Shown here: in pieces, positions 10,500-22,170 of the stretch
How the letters are laid out: the number at the start of each line of letters is the position of its first letter
Position numbering within the stretch: the first letter of the stretch is position 1
Origin: Girardinichthys multiradiatus
Lineage: Eukaryota; Chordata; Actinopteri; Cyprinodontiformes; Goodeidae
Length of the DNA: 64,000 nucleotides
Assembly (NCBI RefSeq): GCF_021462225.1
Contig: NC_061804.1
Location: 7,925,740-7,989,739 of the forward strand
Direction of reading: 5' to 3'
Made by a program: the position numbers and the translations under genes
The notes under the pieces: model-generated
The model's database searches: none
Told to the model about the DNA's origin: nothing
What the model saw: the letters and a program-made list of their open reading frames with translations, nothing else

Positions 10500-11133
10500 T
10501 GTCGGGGAAGGACTGTGGGTCGGACCAAAGCGCAGACAAGAGCTCGGTAGCCGCATCATAGTTACTTCCTTGTTTATTCATAAAAGTCCAAAAGGTAACA
10601 AAACACACTGCAGGGATGAAACAAGGACTAGATCAAAACTTGCGCAAACTTGCAGGTACTCATAGCAAGGCATAGCATAGTCCAAACGAAGCATAGGTAT
10701 CCAAAGCGTAGCATAAACGAAGCATGAACAAAGCATAGACATAGAAACGTAGCATAAACGAAGCATAGACATCACCGACATAGAAACAAGGAACCAGCCA
10801 GGAACTAAACAAACAGAACAACTAATATAGACAGAGCACATAGAGGGGAACAAAAGGCAGGTAATCAAAGAAACAGGGAACAGGTGTGACAAGGAACAGG
10901 TGAAACAAATACAAAGGCTGAGGATGGGTGAAAGGACTAAAACAGAAAACACAAACTAAGCAAGAGAATAAATCAGAGAGGAGGAAATAAAGAACTAGAA
11001 TAACTATGAACTAAAGTAAACAGAGAAACTAGAGGGGAACATAGAAACAATAACTTAAGAAATAAACAAAGAGCCATAAGGAGAATCAAAATTACAAAAT
11101 AAACCAACAAGTCCAAAATGTCACTCCATGACA
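10500..11133 (-). repeat. Solo LTR with perfect 5-bp duplication GTTTT
   Basis: On the minus strand the element begins TGTCATGG (right edge, 11133) and ends CCGACA (left edge, 10500). GTTTT lies directly outside both ends (10495-10499 and 11134-11138). It carries a TATA-like CTATATTAG (complement near 10822-10830) and an AATAAA (complement of 10573-10578), in the order expected for U3-R-U5. It shares ATGCGGCT and AGCTCTTGT near the 3' end and TATATTAGTTG at the promoter with the LTR at 60569-60997, so the two are one family. It is about 200 bp longer, partly because of a minisatellite at 10661-10775. No internal retroelement genes flank it. Confidence 0.8.
10661..10775. repeat. Minisatellite of AAACGAAGCATAG-like units inside the LTR
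   Basis: Imperfect repeats of a 10-15 bp unit (CATAGCATAG, AAACGAAGCATAG, AGCGTAGCATAAACGAAGCA and variants) fill this stretch. The sister LTR at 60569-60997 lacks it, so it probably expanded after insertion or in a subfamily. Confidence 0.65.
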
Positions 11134-11426
11134 GTTTTAGGTGGAAGAATGTGTTTTCTTTATAAAACTAAATTAGGAAAGCAAAATATGGAAGAAGCTG
11201 AATTTGACAAAAAATAAAGTGGAGTTAGGATAAAATAGTACACATTTTATAGGGTCTACAGAGGCAGAATAGCAGTTTAACAGATTTATTGAAAGGTAAA
11301 ATGACTGATGTGGTAAGCTGTCATGGATATCCAGAGAAGGTCTGACAGGGCATTGAGGAAGAGAGGTAAATGGTTATTATCTGGATAGCTGAAGGACACG
11401 AGAGTATTGATAGCATGTGATCATTT
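11134..11426. other. Short unassigned spacer
   Basis: Begins with the GTTTT duplication of the preceding LTR. Nothing else recognised. Confidence 0.4.
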
Positions 11427-11640
11427 TCAGTGTCCACTTTTTTGACTGTGGCATAGACTGACAATTTGATCTAGCAGGTCAACACCACCCATTTCTTCAT
11501 TGTAAAGCTTGACCACCTGTGGAAGGGACACCTTGAAAAACTGGGCCTGCTTTTTGTCCCATCGCGGAACTTCATCTATTCTGCCAACACCAAAATGGTT
11601 GGGGGCCATGACGACTGCTGTATTGTCAAACTATTGACAA
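11427..11640 (-). pseudogene. piggyBac-type (PGBD-like) transposase fragment
   Basis: The minus-strand frame shows FDNTAVVMAPNHFG (about 11590-11630), then VPRWDKKQAQFFKVSLPQVV and YNEEMGGVDLLDQIVSL, a hallmark of the piggyBac transposase and the domesticated PGBD proteins (the third catalytic Asp region). A TAG at 11631-11633 separates it from the upstream frame, and it ends abruptly after HSQKSGH. Only about 60 of roughly 550 residues are left. No terminal repeats or TTAA sites were found around it. A relic, not a host PGBD gene as far as can be seen. Confidence 0.75.
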
Positions 11641-12990
11641 AAATACAAGCTCTGGCCAGGTGATGGTACCGCTGTAGGCAAAACACTCAGGCGAAGAAGT
11701 GCTGGCGATTCATCCCCTATATACTCCTCCAGATGATCATCAAAATGAGGAACACTTGTCGCACCCAGAGACGCAGCCCTCAGCAGCACCTGGTGGTGGA
11801 AGAAGGTAAGCAGGAGAGGCAGAGACTGCATACTCTGACACCTTCTGTTTGTCAAATTAATAACATGGAACTTACTTTTTCATTTAATATGGAAAACAGA
11901 AAAACCTGATTAGGATTTGGCAATATGATAAAAATATTATATCAAGATTTTTGTTTCTGTAATCAAAGTTTTATCCAGGTTTCCTTACACAAAAAAGACA
12001 AAAGAGCATTTCTAAAGAGATCTAATAAGTTTAAAACAATTATGCTAAATGGTGTCATTGACATTTAATATGTTAGCATCCTGAAGACTTGAAGTACACC
12101 CTGTCTCAAACAATTTTGCCTAACACCAAATAAATGTACTTAAATTTTAAAAAGTAGCAACACTGCCGGTCAGGTAAAGTCCACCCTTGCTACATAATAG
12201 GTATGTAACAATATGAACAAATTCTATTATTACTGTTTTTAAATTCATCAAAGTTATCAGTTTAACACCAGCACAAATATTAACATCATTAGTAGTAGTA
12301 ATAAGTAGTTGTAATATATTTCATGAGCTTATTCCTCTCACTAACACACTAAGAATGTCTTCAGCATTGCAAAACAGTCAGGGATAAATTACGCTCTGCA
12401 GCCTGAACACACAATGCACCAAGCTTTTAGACTGTTGTGATTTTATGAGCAGGAATGAAACTGTAAATGGCTTTATTTAGAATAAAAGAGTGCTATTTGA
12501 CGTTTAGAGTGCTTTATGTATGGTTAAGGCTCTGTACTGCACTGATGCTGAACAACAGAGATATAAATTGTTATATCATTATTTTTGCTTCCCTGATAAA
12601 ATAAACCAATAGAAGGGCTGTGGTCCAAGAAATGTGACAAACTGGTAACAAGTTATGCAGACAAACCAGACCAACCCAAAGATACAAACATCCAGCTAAA
12701 TTCAGCTAAACGTTAACATAGTTTACATTTGCATTAGCTGTTAGACAGCTGGTGCCAACTGGATCAGATATATGTTCTCATAGTTTCCTTTTACTTGTAG
12801 TTGGGACAAAGTGTCTTGGGAAAGCCTTCCTTGTGCATTTCTGAAGTCCAAAGTTGAGCTGTGTTAAGCACTTGGTGCTCTATAGTGTTTCAGATGCCTA
12901 CGCTGTAGTTTCACTGCCTTCAGCTTGATTCTGCAGTGACTGGTTCGAGACATTGCGTTTGATGAACAGCCAAAAGCAATTTAAAAAATA
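11641..12990. other. Unassigned DNA
   Basis: AT-rich, no recognised gene or repeat. The open frame at 11631-11855 (minus) reads in phase with the piggyBac fragment but shows no transposase motif. Confidence 0.4.
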
Positions 12991-12994
12991 TATT

Positions 12995-13185
12995 TTTTCT
13001 TGCAGCAGTAGTGGCCTTTATTTTTGTTATTTTTTAAAAGAACGCAGACCGGAAGTGGAGTCGAGAGAAGGGTAAGACATGTAACAAAGGTCTCCGGGGT
13101 CAGGACTCGAATCTGGGGGGTTCTCTGTTGAGGACTGAGGCTTCATTATATGGGTTGCAGGCTCTACAGCTATGCCGTGCACCAC
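12995..13185 (-). mobile_element. tRNA-derived SINE, decayed
   Basis: Same family as the SINE at 6305-6488. It has a B-box-like GATTCGAGTCC (complement of 13103-13113), a tRNA-like head ending near 13185, and a tail with AATAAAGGCC followed by A-rich sequence at the left. The head is diverged, so it is an older copy. Target duplications were not resolved. Confidence 0.65.
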
Positions 13186-15553
13186 ACTGCAAAAACAGTA
13201 GTAGGACCAAATATTGGTAGGACCAGACATGTAATTTTTCATGTCTGATATATTTTATATGGCAGGTTAAGGCTTCAGTTTCAGTTTGAAAAGAAAATAT
13301 TTTTTCTAACTCTGTAGAAGGTGTTAGCAAACCTAAAATCAATGCAGAGATTGTAAGGATAGTCTTTCCATTCTTCAGCATTAGCATATTTACTAAATAA
13401 CTAAACATGGATAAATGTAATATAATCAAAAAACTAACAGTTTAATCCTAAAACAGTAAACATGGACATCATAACAACATGATGCAACAAAATGAAAAAC
13501 CCAACCAAAACTCAGAGGCTTTGACATACTATATTTATGTGTCATATAAATGACAGCAAGGACAATGGTTGAGATGAGAGACTCAGGGCAAAGTATTACA
13601 TACTGAAAATGTATCTGAGGTTAGATTTGAAGGAAAAAAGACAGGCACAGACAAAAGGACTCTTCTGCACAGCACATTTTTATTCATGATGCAAAACATC
13701 AAACAGCAGCCATGTTGCGTTGTTGACACCACAAAGACAAAAATGTGTCAGAAAGCAGCAGTAACTGAAAAAATGTTGCTAAAATGAAAGTGTGATAGAT
13801 AACGTACTAGAATCAGCAGCATGTAAGAGTTTTTCGGAATACCAACTAGTTCTCAAGATAATATCTTTGAAAAATAATACCGTATGAGCTTCACTACTGG
13901 CAATTCATAGTTTGAACAGTTTATAAATTAATTCGTTAAAATTTAAAAGAAAGAATGAAAAAGATTGAATTTGTTACTTTATAACACAAAGCTATTCTAT
14001 CAGGCATAAATGCTTGAATTATTAAACTCCTACAGGAAATAACTCAAACCGAATTCTCACAAAGCTGACAAAGTTTTCTTGATTTGACAATTAGTCTTTT
14101 TTTAATATGTCACAAGGTGAAATGATAAATTGCAGACTAAAATAAGCCTTTAGAAGGAATGGCATTCCTGCAACAGCCTAGCTGCCTTTGGCCTCTGGCT
14201 GGTGGAGAAGAACCACAGCTTGCTTAGTCACCTGGCTGCCTCGTGCTCCAGTGCAGCTCAGGTGTTCTAACTGGAAAATTGCAAGTGACTTGATTTGTAT
14301 AAGTGGATGTGATAAATTAGATGTGTTAAACCCACAGGCGCATTGGGATTGGGGCCTGTTGGTCTTCTCCTCCAGATTGTTAAGAAAGACTCTGAGCTCT
14401 GCACTTTTTTGCATTACAAACAAGGAGGAAATTAAATACCACCACCTGTTGGGGTTGTACACTGATTATATTTTTTTGTTTTTTGCTTGCCAGATCATTA
14501 ACTAGCGTACAGTATTTAAAATTTCAGAGTGCTGAGGCAGAAAGCTGTGCAGCTGCTCATTTCAGCAGATATCTAATAAGCCAATTATGTTCAAGGAGTT
14601 CATTGTTTAAGTGTATGCAAAAACAGCTCTGGAGATTTTATTCATGTTTATACTGAACAGCAGAAAATTTGCTGAGACACTGGAAAATGCATGAATGATG
14701 ATACTTGAATTGATATTTAGTGTAACTGAATTCCTGTTTTAGGTTTAGTTTCTAGATTTTATGTTTCAGTTTATTAAAACACAATGAATGATGAACATGA
14801 TGAACAGTCTTGTTTTTACTGCCGTTTGTCTCTATAAACCACTGCTGTTGCCACTTTCTCAGGAGCAGGCAGATTATTGAAATATTGCATTTGAGCCCAT
14901 CCAGCCAGTTGATGTTGAGTGTGAATTATTTCATGAAGCATTCAGATCCTCCAGCTCAACCCAGTGAATTGTTTTTGGTGTACCACTTAATTTGATTTTT
15001 GTCTTCTAGGGGCTTGTTCTGGCTTTTTCCAATTCAAACTGTTTACTAATCACTGGTTTGCATGTGTGTAAAATTATGTCCAAACTGATTCCTTGCTTTT
15101 CAGAGTGTATCACTTTTGGCCTTTTATTTTGTTGCATTTCACCTGTAGAATAAGTGGTAAAAATATATATTAAGCTGAAAAACAATATTCTTGGACTTGA
15201 CCTGGAGTTTAATGTAAATTTCTTATCCTTCAGGGACTTTCCTCTTTTAGCTATGTACCTTTGATTTATAGAAAGAAAACATTGTCAGCTCATATGCAGA
15301 TAATGGGGAGACTAATACATTAGACATCTCAAATTTCCTTTATATTTAATGTTGCATGTAGTTTTCTTTTGAAGTCCATGCACTGCTTTGTTTGTTTACT
15401 TAGGGTTGAGTTATAACCAAAATCATCTCAGGGCTGAATAGACAGCAAGCACAGACAATTAGCAACTGTGTCAATATACACCCTAACCACCCTTTTTAGC
15501 TTTTCAAAGCCTTCTTTATACGACTCAGCTGGGTGCGGCTGGCTGGATTCTTC
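13186..15553. other. Unassigned DNA
   Basis: About 2.4 kb of AT-rich DNA. Short open frames here (for example 14178-14505 on either strand) show no motif, signal peptide or splice context that would support a gene. Confidence 0.4.
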
Positions 15554-15984
15554 TGACATGGTGTTCAGTAAGAAAGACTAAATGATGAAACAAACCGTGA
15601 TGGAGATGGGCCGAGTTTTAATAATAATAATAATTATAATAATAATAATCAAAGAGAATATACGGAAATAACACAGGTAGAGAAGGACATGGAACATGGA
15701 GGAGGGTAGCAACAAAATACAGCGAGGAACAATGAAAAACAAGGAGCTTAAATACTGAGATGGGTGGAGAATAATATTTGAACCAGTTGAGCTTAATCAG
15801 AGGGAATGTGGAACAGCTGTGGCAGAGTGAGAGCAGGGAGACTAGGGAGACAAATAAACACAAAGGGAGCTGAGCTAGACACAAGTCAACACGAAGGAAC
15901 TAAGAAGGGAAAATTCTAATGTCGATAAATAACAAATTAGAAATGATCTGAAAACCAAAACACAAATACCTGTGGATCATGATA
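15554..15984 (-). repeat. Solo LTR-like element (CTTC flanks)
   Basis: Minus-strand element from TATCATGATCC (15984, first bases mutated from TG) to CATGTCA (15554). CTTC lies immediately outside both ends (15550-15553 and 15985-15988), a 4-bp match. It has a TATA-like AGTATTTAAGCTCCTTG resembling TGTATTTAAGTTCCTTAG in the LTR at 58119-58553, so these two are likely related. A (TAA)n microsatellite at 15618-15652 lies in the 3' part. No internal genes. Confidence 0.65.
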
Positions 15985-16600
15985 CTTCCAACTGTCTTAT
16001 GAATGTTCCCTGTGTCACCTGCCAAAACACAAGCTATTTAACAGTTGGGCAGGATTTATTTTAATACATTAGTAGATCTCCATTAGCTCAGAACCCCAAA
16101 GAGGTTCAGGAGGAATGCTTTGCCAATCCAAATTCTCAAGGGGGTCTAAGAAGAGACATTCTGCCAAGTTAGACTACCAAGGGCTTTCTAACTTAATTTG
16201 TATGTGTTAATGCAATATTTTCTAGCGTTCAACCAGTAGCTTCTCATTCTATCATTATGGAACACAACAGAAGACCAATGAGACAAAGATGACCAGAGTA
16301 ACTACAAAAATATGTTTTTAATTTTGTTAAAAGAAAAAGCTAACTCAAACCAACCTGGCTCTATGTGAAAAACTAGAACCAATAATTTTTTGTGCCACCC
16401 TTGACGGCAACAACTGCCATCAGATGTTTGCAGTACCTGGTAATGAGTCTTTATATTCGGAGGAGTAATATATTATGGAGATTTTTCAATTTTTCATTGC
16501 AGAACTCTTTTACCTCAGCAGCATTGGAGGATTTTTGGTCAAGGTGGACACGTCGAGGACGCACTTCACAGGTTTGAGTTTACAGATATATATATATATA
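15985..16600. other. Unassigned DNA ending in a (TA)n tract
   Basis: No gene seen. The last bases (about 16585-16600) are a TA dinucleotide run, which is also the insertion target of the adjacent Tc1 element. Confidence 0.5.
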
Positions 16601-18135
16601 TACAGGTCCTTCTCAAAATATTAGCATATTGTGATAAAGTTCATTATTTTCCATAATGTAATGATGAAAATTTAACATTCATATATTTTAGATTCATTGC
16701 ACACTAACTGAAATATTTCAGGTCTTTTATTGTCTTAATACGGATAATTTTGGCATACAGCTCATGAAAACCCAAAATTCCTATCTCACAAAATTAGCAT
16801 ATTTCATCCGACCAATAAAAGAAAAGTGTTTTTAATACAAAAAACGTCAACCTTCAAATAATCATGTACAGTTATGCACTCAATACTTGGTCGGGAATCC
16901 TTTTGCAGAAATGACTGCTTCAATGCGGCGTGGCATGGAGGCAATCAGCCTGTGGCACTGCTGAGGTCTTATGGAGGCCCAGGATGCTTCGATAGCCTTT
17001 AGCTCATCCAGAGTGTTGGGTCTTGAGTCTCTCAACGTTCTCTTCACAATATCCCACAGATTCTCTATGGGGTTCAGGTCAGGAGAGTGTGCAGGCCAAT
17101 TGAGCACAGTGATACCATGGTCAGTAAACCATTAACCAGTGGTTTTGGCACTGTGAGCAGGTGCCAGGTCGTGCTGAAAAATGAAATCTTCATCTCCATA
17201 AAGCTTTTCAGCAGATGGAAGCATGAAGTGCTCCAAAATCTCCTGATAGCTAGCTGCATTGACCCTGCCCTTGATAAAACACAGTGGACCAACACCAGCA
17301 GCTGACACGGCACCCCAGACCATCACTGACTGTGGGTACTTGACACTGGACGTCTGGCATTTTGGCATTTCCTTCTCCCCAGTCTTCCTCCAGACTCTGG
17401 CACCTTGATTTCCGAATGACATGCAGAATTTGCTTTCATCCGAAAAAAGTACTTTGGACCACTGAGCAACTGCTGCTTCTCTGTAGCCCAGGTCAGGCGC
17501 TTCTGCCGCTGTTTCTGGTTCAAAAGTGGCTTGACCTGGGGAATGTGGCACATGTAGCCCATTTCCTGCACACGCCTGTGCACGGTGGCTCTGGATGTTT
17601 CTACTCCAGACTCAATCCACTGCTTCCGCAGGTCCCCCAAGGTCTGGAATCGGCCCTTCTCCACAATCTTCCTCAGGGTCCGGTCACCTCCTCTCGTTGT
17701 GCAGCGTTCTCTGCCACACTTTTTCCTTCCCACAGACTTCCCACTGAGGTGCCTTGATACAGCACTCTGGGAACAGCCTATTCGTTCAGAAATTTCTTTC
17801 TGTGTCTTACCCTCTTGCTTGAGGGTGTCAATAGTGGCCTTCTGGACAGCAGTCAGGTCGGCAGTCTTACCCATGATTGGGGTTTTGAGTGATGAACCAG
17901 GCTGGGAGTTTTAAAGGCCTCAGGAATCTTTTGCAGGTGTTTAGAGTTAACTCGTTGATTCAGATGATTAGGTTCATAGCTCGTTTAGAGATCCGTATTA
18001 AGACAATAAAAGACCTGAAATATTTCAGTTAGTGTGCAATGAATCTAAAATATATGAATGTTAAATTTTCATCATGACATTATGGAAAATAATGAACTTT
18101 ATCACAATATGCTAATATTTTGAGAAGGACCTGTA
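16601..18135 (-). mobile_element. Tc1-like DNA transposon, copy 1
   Basis: Flanked by TA (16601-16602 and 18134-18135) with long inverted repeats starting CAGGTCCTTCTCAAAATATT. The left repeat is about 205 bp. The right repeat lacks an inner block of about 70 bp that copy 2 (32762-34375) keeps. One broken transposase gene lies between them on the minus strand. The flanks are a TA microsatellite on the left and a decayed SINE on the right. Confidence 0.9.
16880..17874 (-). pseudogene. Tc1-family transposase, frameshifted
   Basis: This is a DD34E transposase that would bind the inverted repeats and cut and paste the element. The start ATG at 17874 opens with the paired helix-turn-helix region (LTAVQKATIDTLKQEGKTQ, GCSQSAVSRHLSGKS). 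The catalytic residues are still visible in FSDESKF, FQHDLAPAHSA and SPDLNPIENLWD. It ends in GFPTKY. Compared with copy 2 it has a 7-nt deletion near 17465 (after ATEKQ), a TAA stop replacing the Lys codon after AKTTG near 17133, and a 3-nt deletion in DELKAAIEASW. Total length is 995 nt against 1005 in copy 2, exactly the sum of those losses. Inactive. Confidence 0.9.
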
Positions 18136-18148
18136 CATGTATATATAT

Positions 18149-18253
18149 GGGGGAAAGACATGTGGCAAAAGGTCGGGAATAGAACCCAGGTGCTGCGCCA
18201 AGGATAACATCCGTATATGGAGCATTGGTTCTACCACTACACCATGCCCTGCC
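18149..18253 (-). mobile_element. SINE fragment (tRNA-like head only)
   Basis: A minus-strand tRNA-like segment with GGTTCTATTCCCGACC in the B-box position (complement near 18172-18187) and a body matching the 6305-6488 family. The tail is missing or lost in the neighbouring TA tract into which the Tc1 copy inserted. Confidence 0.55.
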
Positions 18254-18755
18254 AATGTAATTTTTTTGTTACAAGGCTGTAACTATTTGTAAAGCCAATA
18301 AAGTTTAATGTAAGTTGGTAGTCCAAAAATGACAGTCCTAAAAAAAGACACTGAGGAGATACACCTTTTTAAATGCAATTTATCCCTAAGCTTTATTAGA
18401 TAATTCCTTTATGACCCCCCTCAAAGGTCATCTCAGGACAGTGTCTCTTTTTTTAACAAAAGAAACCCGTTCACTTTAAATCCAATTACATGCAATCCTA
18501 TTTTAACCAGACACAATCCAATTCATTACAGTCAAACTCAAATTCAAATCCAATTACAAACAGATCAATAAAAGCCAGATATAATTGTGTACTTCACCGT
18601 CAAGTTGAGTAAAATAAAATACAAATACCACACCTTTAGGAAAGGTTTATGGAGGCCAGCAGGGGATTCAGTCTTAATGTACTAAGCATGCATGGGTCAT
18701 TGGGAGACCGTAATAAAGACATCTGGAGTAAATTATAGAATTATAGAAAACAAAA
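18254..18755. other. Unassigned DNA
   Basis: AT-rich with several AATTCAAATCC-type motifs at 18480-18560. No gene supported. Confidence 0.4.
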
Positions 18756-19035
18756 TTGATTAAGATACTGCATATCTTCTATAAGTCTGTTGTGGAGAGT
18801 GTGATCTCTTCTTCCATCATCTGTTGGGGTAGCAGCTCCAGAGCCAGCGACAAAAAAATAGACAAGCTAAACAAGCTGATAAAGAAGGCTGGCTCTATTC
18901 TAGGGACTCCTCTAGAACCTGTGGAGCTCATTGTGCAAAGAAGGATTCTTCATACAATAAAGAACATTATGGACGACCATGCGCATCCTTTTCATCCGAC
19001 TGTCATACAACAACAGAGTTGCTTCAGTCAGAGGC
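18756..19035 (+). pseudogene. LINE reverse-transcriptase C-terminal fragment
   Basis: The frame reads FYKSVVESVISSSIICWG, SSRASDKKIDKLNKLIKKAG and PVELIVQRRILHTIKNIMDD. This is the C-terminal domain found in Rex1/CR1-like LINEs, and the same architecture occurs near 5030-5200 in the intact LINE of this window. The YADD and endonuclease parts are absent. It runs directly into a Tc1 relic on the opposite strand. Confidence 0.65.
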
Positions 19036-19560
19036 TTTTGACTCTGCTCTCTGCATCTCTCTTCCTCTTGACAATACACCATAGATTCTCTATTGGGCTT
19101 TGAACGAGACAGTTTGCTGGCCAATCAGGTTCAGTGGAATAGTGGTGAGTAAACCTGCTATTTGTATTTTTCATTGTGTGGGAAGGTGTAAAGTCCTGCT
19201 GAAAAATTAAAATGAGCATCTCTATTAAGTTTGTCACAAGGAATGGGACAGTCTGAGCTCATGTTTTCGATATGTTTGTATAGTGGCTTGTGAATCTCTC
19301 CAAAATTCTTCAATGGACTTTGCCTCACAATACCCTCAAGGCTGCAGTTATCTTTGTTTGTGTACCTTTTCCTACCTCACATCTTCCTTCCACTAAACTT
19401 TCCAATTGTGCTTGGATACAACACTCTGTAAACATGATAACCTGTCCAGGCTTTCCCTCCATGTGGTGAATATCAGACTACCTGCTGGACAGCTATCAAG
19501 TCAGTAGTTTTACTCTTGATTGTGTTGGCCATGAAATGGTAGTAACACAACATTTCTGTA
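19028..19560 (-). pseudogene. Decayed Tc1-like transposase
   Basis: On the minus strand the order N to C is: a start-like MANTIKSKTTDLIAVQQ (about 19480-19535), a mid region with IQAQLE near 19405, FQQDFTPSHTMKN (about 19175-19205) and SPIENLWCIVKRKR (about 19050-19100). It is a heavily mutated relative of the copies at 16880 and 33041, with multiple frameshifts and stops. No inverted repeats were recognised. Confidence 0.6.
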
Positions 19561-20639
19561 TTTAAAAACGTCCTTTATCTTATGTGATATTGTATTTAAT
19601 TGAGAAACTAGACGTGGAGTATCCATTAACCTCAAGCTATGACCAATAGAAGTAACAAAAATAAAGGCTTGAAAAACATTACTGTGTTTGTAACAGATGT
19701 ACCTAACATGTTTTACTTTTTGAAATTAAATTTTTTTTTTAAACAATGTAATATTCTAATCTATTAAGATGCATCTTCATATTCCATTGAGAAACAAGAG
19801 AAAAACACCAAATAAACTATCATGCTTTAAAGAAAGTTGTAACTAATTAACAATCTATTTTAGGACAGCATTGTCATATGGACTGCACAATAAATTAGAT
19901 CGTAATCATCAATGCAGTATCAATGTGTGCAATCTGAACATTGTAAAAGACTGTTTTGAGTCACTTTTAGATATCAGGCTATTATGTTTTTTATGCAGCG
20001 GTAATATTGACTGTTTGGATTGATGCTCACTGCTCTTAATGTCCTACCTGATGTGGATGACATAGCAATTAATGTACTAAAACTCACAGAGAGGGATTCA
20101 GGCATTGTGCTAGCAGAAAAGAAAGCCAAGAATGAAGAAAATACATTTTCAAAATAAGGTGAGATCTTTCCATGTAATCCATGCAACATTTAGTAACTGC
20201 TCACAGTTAACTCCATAAACGTTACAATAAATATCCTTATGTGTAATCCATACAATAATTATTAAAACACACAGTTGAAGCAACAGGGAGTGAAACAAGC
20301 ATGTTCTCATATTCTGGAGCTGAGAGACTGGAGAGGCTTGTGTGGAGCCACATTTTATCTTTTGCAGAAATATAAACAACAAGTATCCAATGATGTATGA
20401 TGATTTTACAAGTATTAAATGCAATCAGTAATCTTTGATCATTAAGATATATGATTGAAATGTGGGTAAGAACAGAGAATTAAAGTAAAAAAAACCAAAA
20501 AAAACCATCATTCTCAATCAGCCAAATATGAAAGAGATAATCATTTGTGAAGCATGAATAAAAAAAAAAATGAAGTGATGGTTTTGTAACTGTGTTTTAA
20601 AGTAAATGCTGAAAGCTGAGAATGGAATGTGTAATACTG
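19561..20639. other. Unassigned AT-rich DNA
   Basis: Contains A- and T-runs (19725-19742, 20490-20505, 20560-20570). No gene, repeat family or RNA recognised. Confidence 0.4.
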
Positions 20640-22060
20640 TGTAAAGTTTAAAACTGAGCAGATTAAGGAAAGAACTGTATGATGATTAGGAGTGACGAGA
20701 GCCGGCTGCATGCTGACATCGAATCCTTTGAAGGCTAACGGGAGGAAGGGAGGATGCGACTACAGACCAGCTGCGTGGCTATTATCAGCATCTCCAAGGC
20801 CGGAAAACAGCATCAGTAGGTCACAATGACCATGACTAAAGTACTGAGCAATAATCAAGAAGCTGAGCTGAATAGGTTGCGCAATAACTGAAGAGCCTAA
20901 TAAGGGGCTGACTGGTGAAAGCATCAAGCACCATAAAAGCAATGCTGAAGGATGGAACGGGGTTGTTTCCTCACAGAAGACCAGCGAACAAGATCGGACG
21001 GAGAAAAGAAGCTTAGATGGAAAAGGAACAGAGACACAGCCCAACTGATTGACTGCATTAAAAAGAGGATCAACCCGTGAGCCCAGAAAGGACTGTGCCT
21101 CAAGATTAAGAATCTGATTTCATCTAAAGCCTTTTTATCCAGACAACAGAAGTGAACTTGATCGGTGAACAGCTGATTGCTCTAAGTTTCAGGCTTCTGG
21201 AAGTCCTGAATCAACCTCATTTATGTCTCCGGGTTTCCTTCAACTCTTCAGCCTCTGGAAACTACTGTCTTCAGAGACATATAACAACAAAGATCCTGTT
21301 TAACCATCAAAGCCTGGAGCATCAGTGCCTGCCACTTAAAGGAAGAAAACTGAAGATTAAGTCGTATTTCCTTCAAGAAACCACTCGTTGTTACCAGAAG
21401 AATCTCTCCAAACCCACTAGTTTCAGCATCAGGGTAAGACAGGTTGAGTTGATTGATTAATTTCTATTATTGAAATTATTTTGTGTTGCTGAATTTAAGC
21501 TGTTACTGACCCCTGCAAAAGCGTTACTAATTAAAGAAAGCATATAAAACTCTAGTTAAATTGTGGACATTCAATTATTTGAGTCATCGTATTGTTGGTT
21601 TTTCATTGGTGGTAAACAGTCTTGTTGCCTGGTTCTAAGATATTTTAGGAGGTTTTTATAGGTTGCCTTAGCCAAGTTTGTTAAAACAGCGCCCTTGGGG
21701 CTCGTGCTGAGCCACTAAAATTAACCTAGCCCATATACCAAGAGCCAGTTGTAACATTAGGGAATGAGCAGCCATGAACAAAAGTGACTCTTGAAGGTGT
21801 GGATGACTGCGATAGGCTACTCGGTCGCCCGGACCTCCAGTTGAAGAAGGGCGAGACTTTTGTATGAAGGATGTCAGAGGCTAGGTGAGTCATTTCCCAA
21901 CACCAGCTTAAACAGAACTTTCAGTAAACCTGCTTAGTAAGACCTTTCAGGTTTGGGGAAGTCCGGACCCGTTGGATGGAGAGCTGGATTGAGCAATCCC
22001 TTTAGACATAGGGCAGTAGGAGGGAGGGGTTAGCTCATCGGACAACAAAAACATGTTAAT
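20640..22060 (+). repeat. LTR- or retroviral-leader-like segment (tentative)
   Basis: This stretch is less AT-rich than its surroundings. In order it shows a polypurine-rich GGGAGGAAGGGAGGA (20740-20754), a TATA-like CATAAAAG near 20933, a TGGGGCTCGTGCTGAG (21696-21711) resembling the start of a tRNA-Pro primer-binding site, and a strong splice donor AG/GTGAGT at 21884/21885. That order is what a 5' LTR plus leader of an endogenous retrovirus would give. No gag, pol or env reading frame follows, and clean TG...CA ends were not found. An alternative is an upstream non-coding exon of the gene starting near 24 kb. Confidence 0.3.
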
Positions 22061-22170
22061 TGCACAATATAATATTGAACAATAAAATATCAGTTTTCAT
22101 ATTTTTGGTCCTTTTTGTTTAAGCTGTTTTTAGTATTCTCTTTTTTTGTGACTAATAGTGACAGTAATAA

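Noticed and set aside
10578..10952. 124-codon open frame (minus) rich in Cys, Met and Ser
   Set aside because: It lies wholly inside a solo LTR and its minisatellite.
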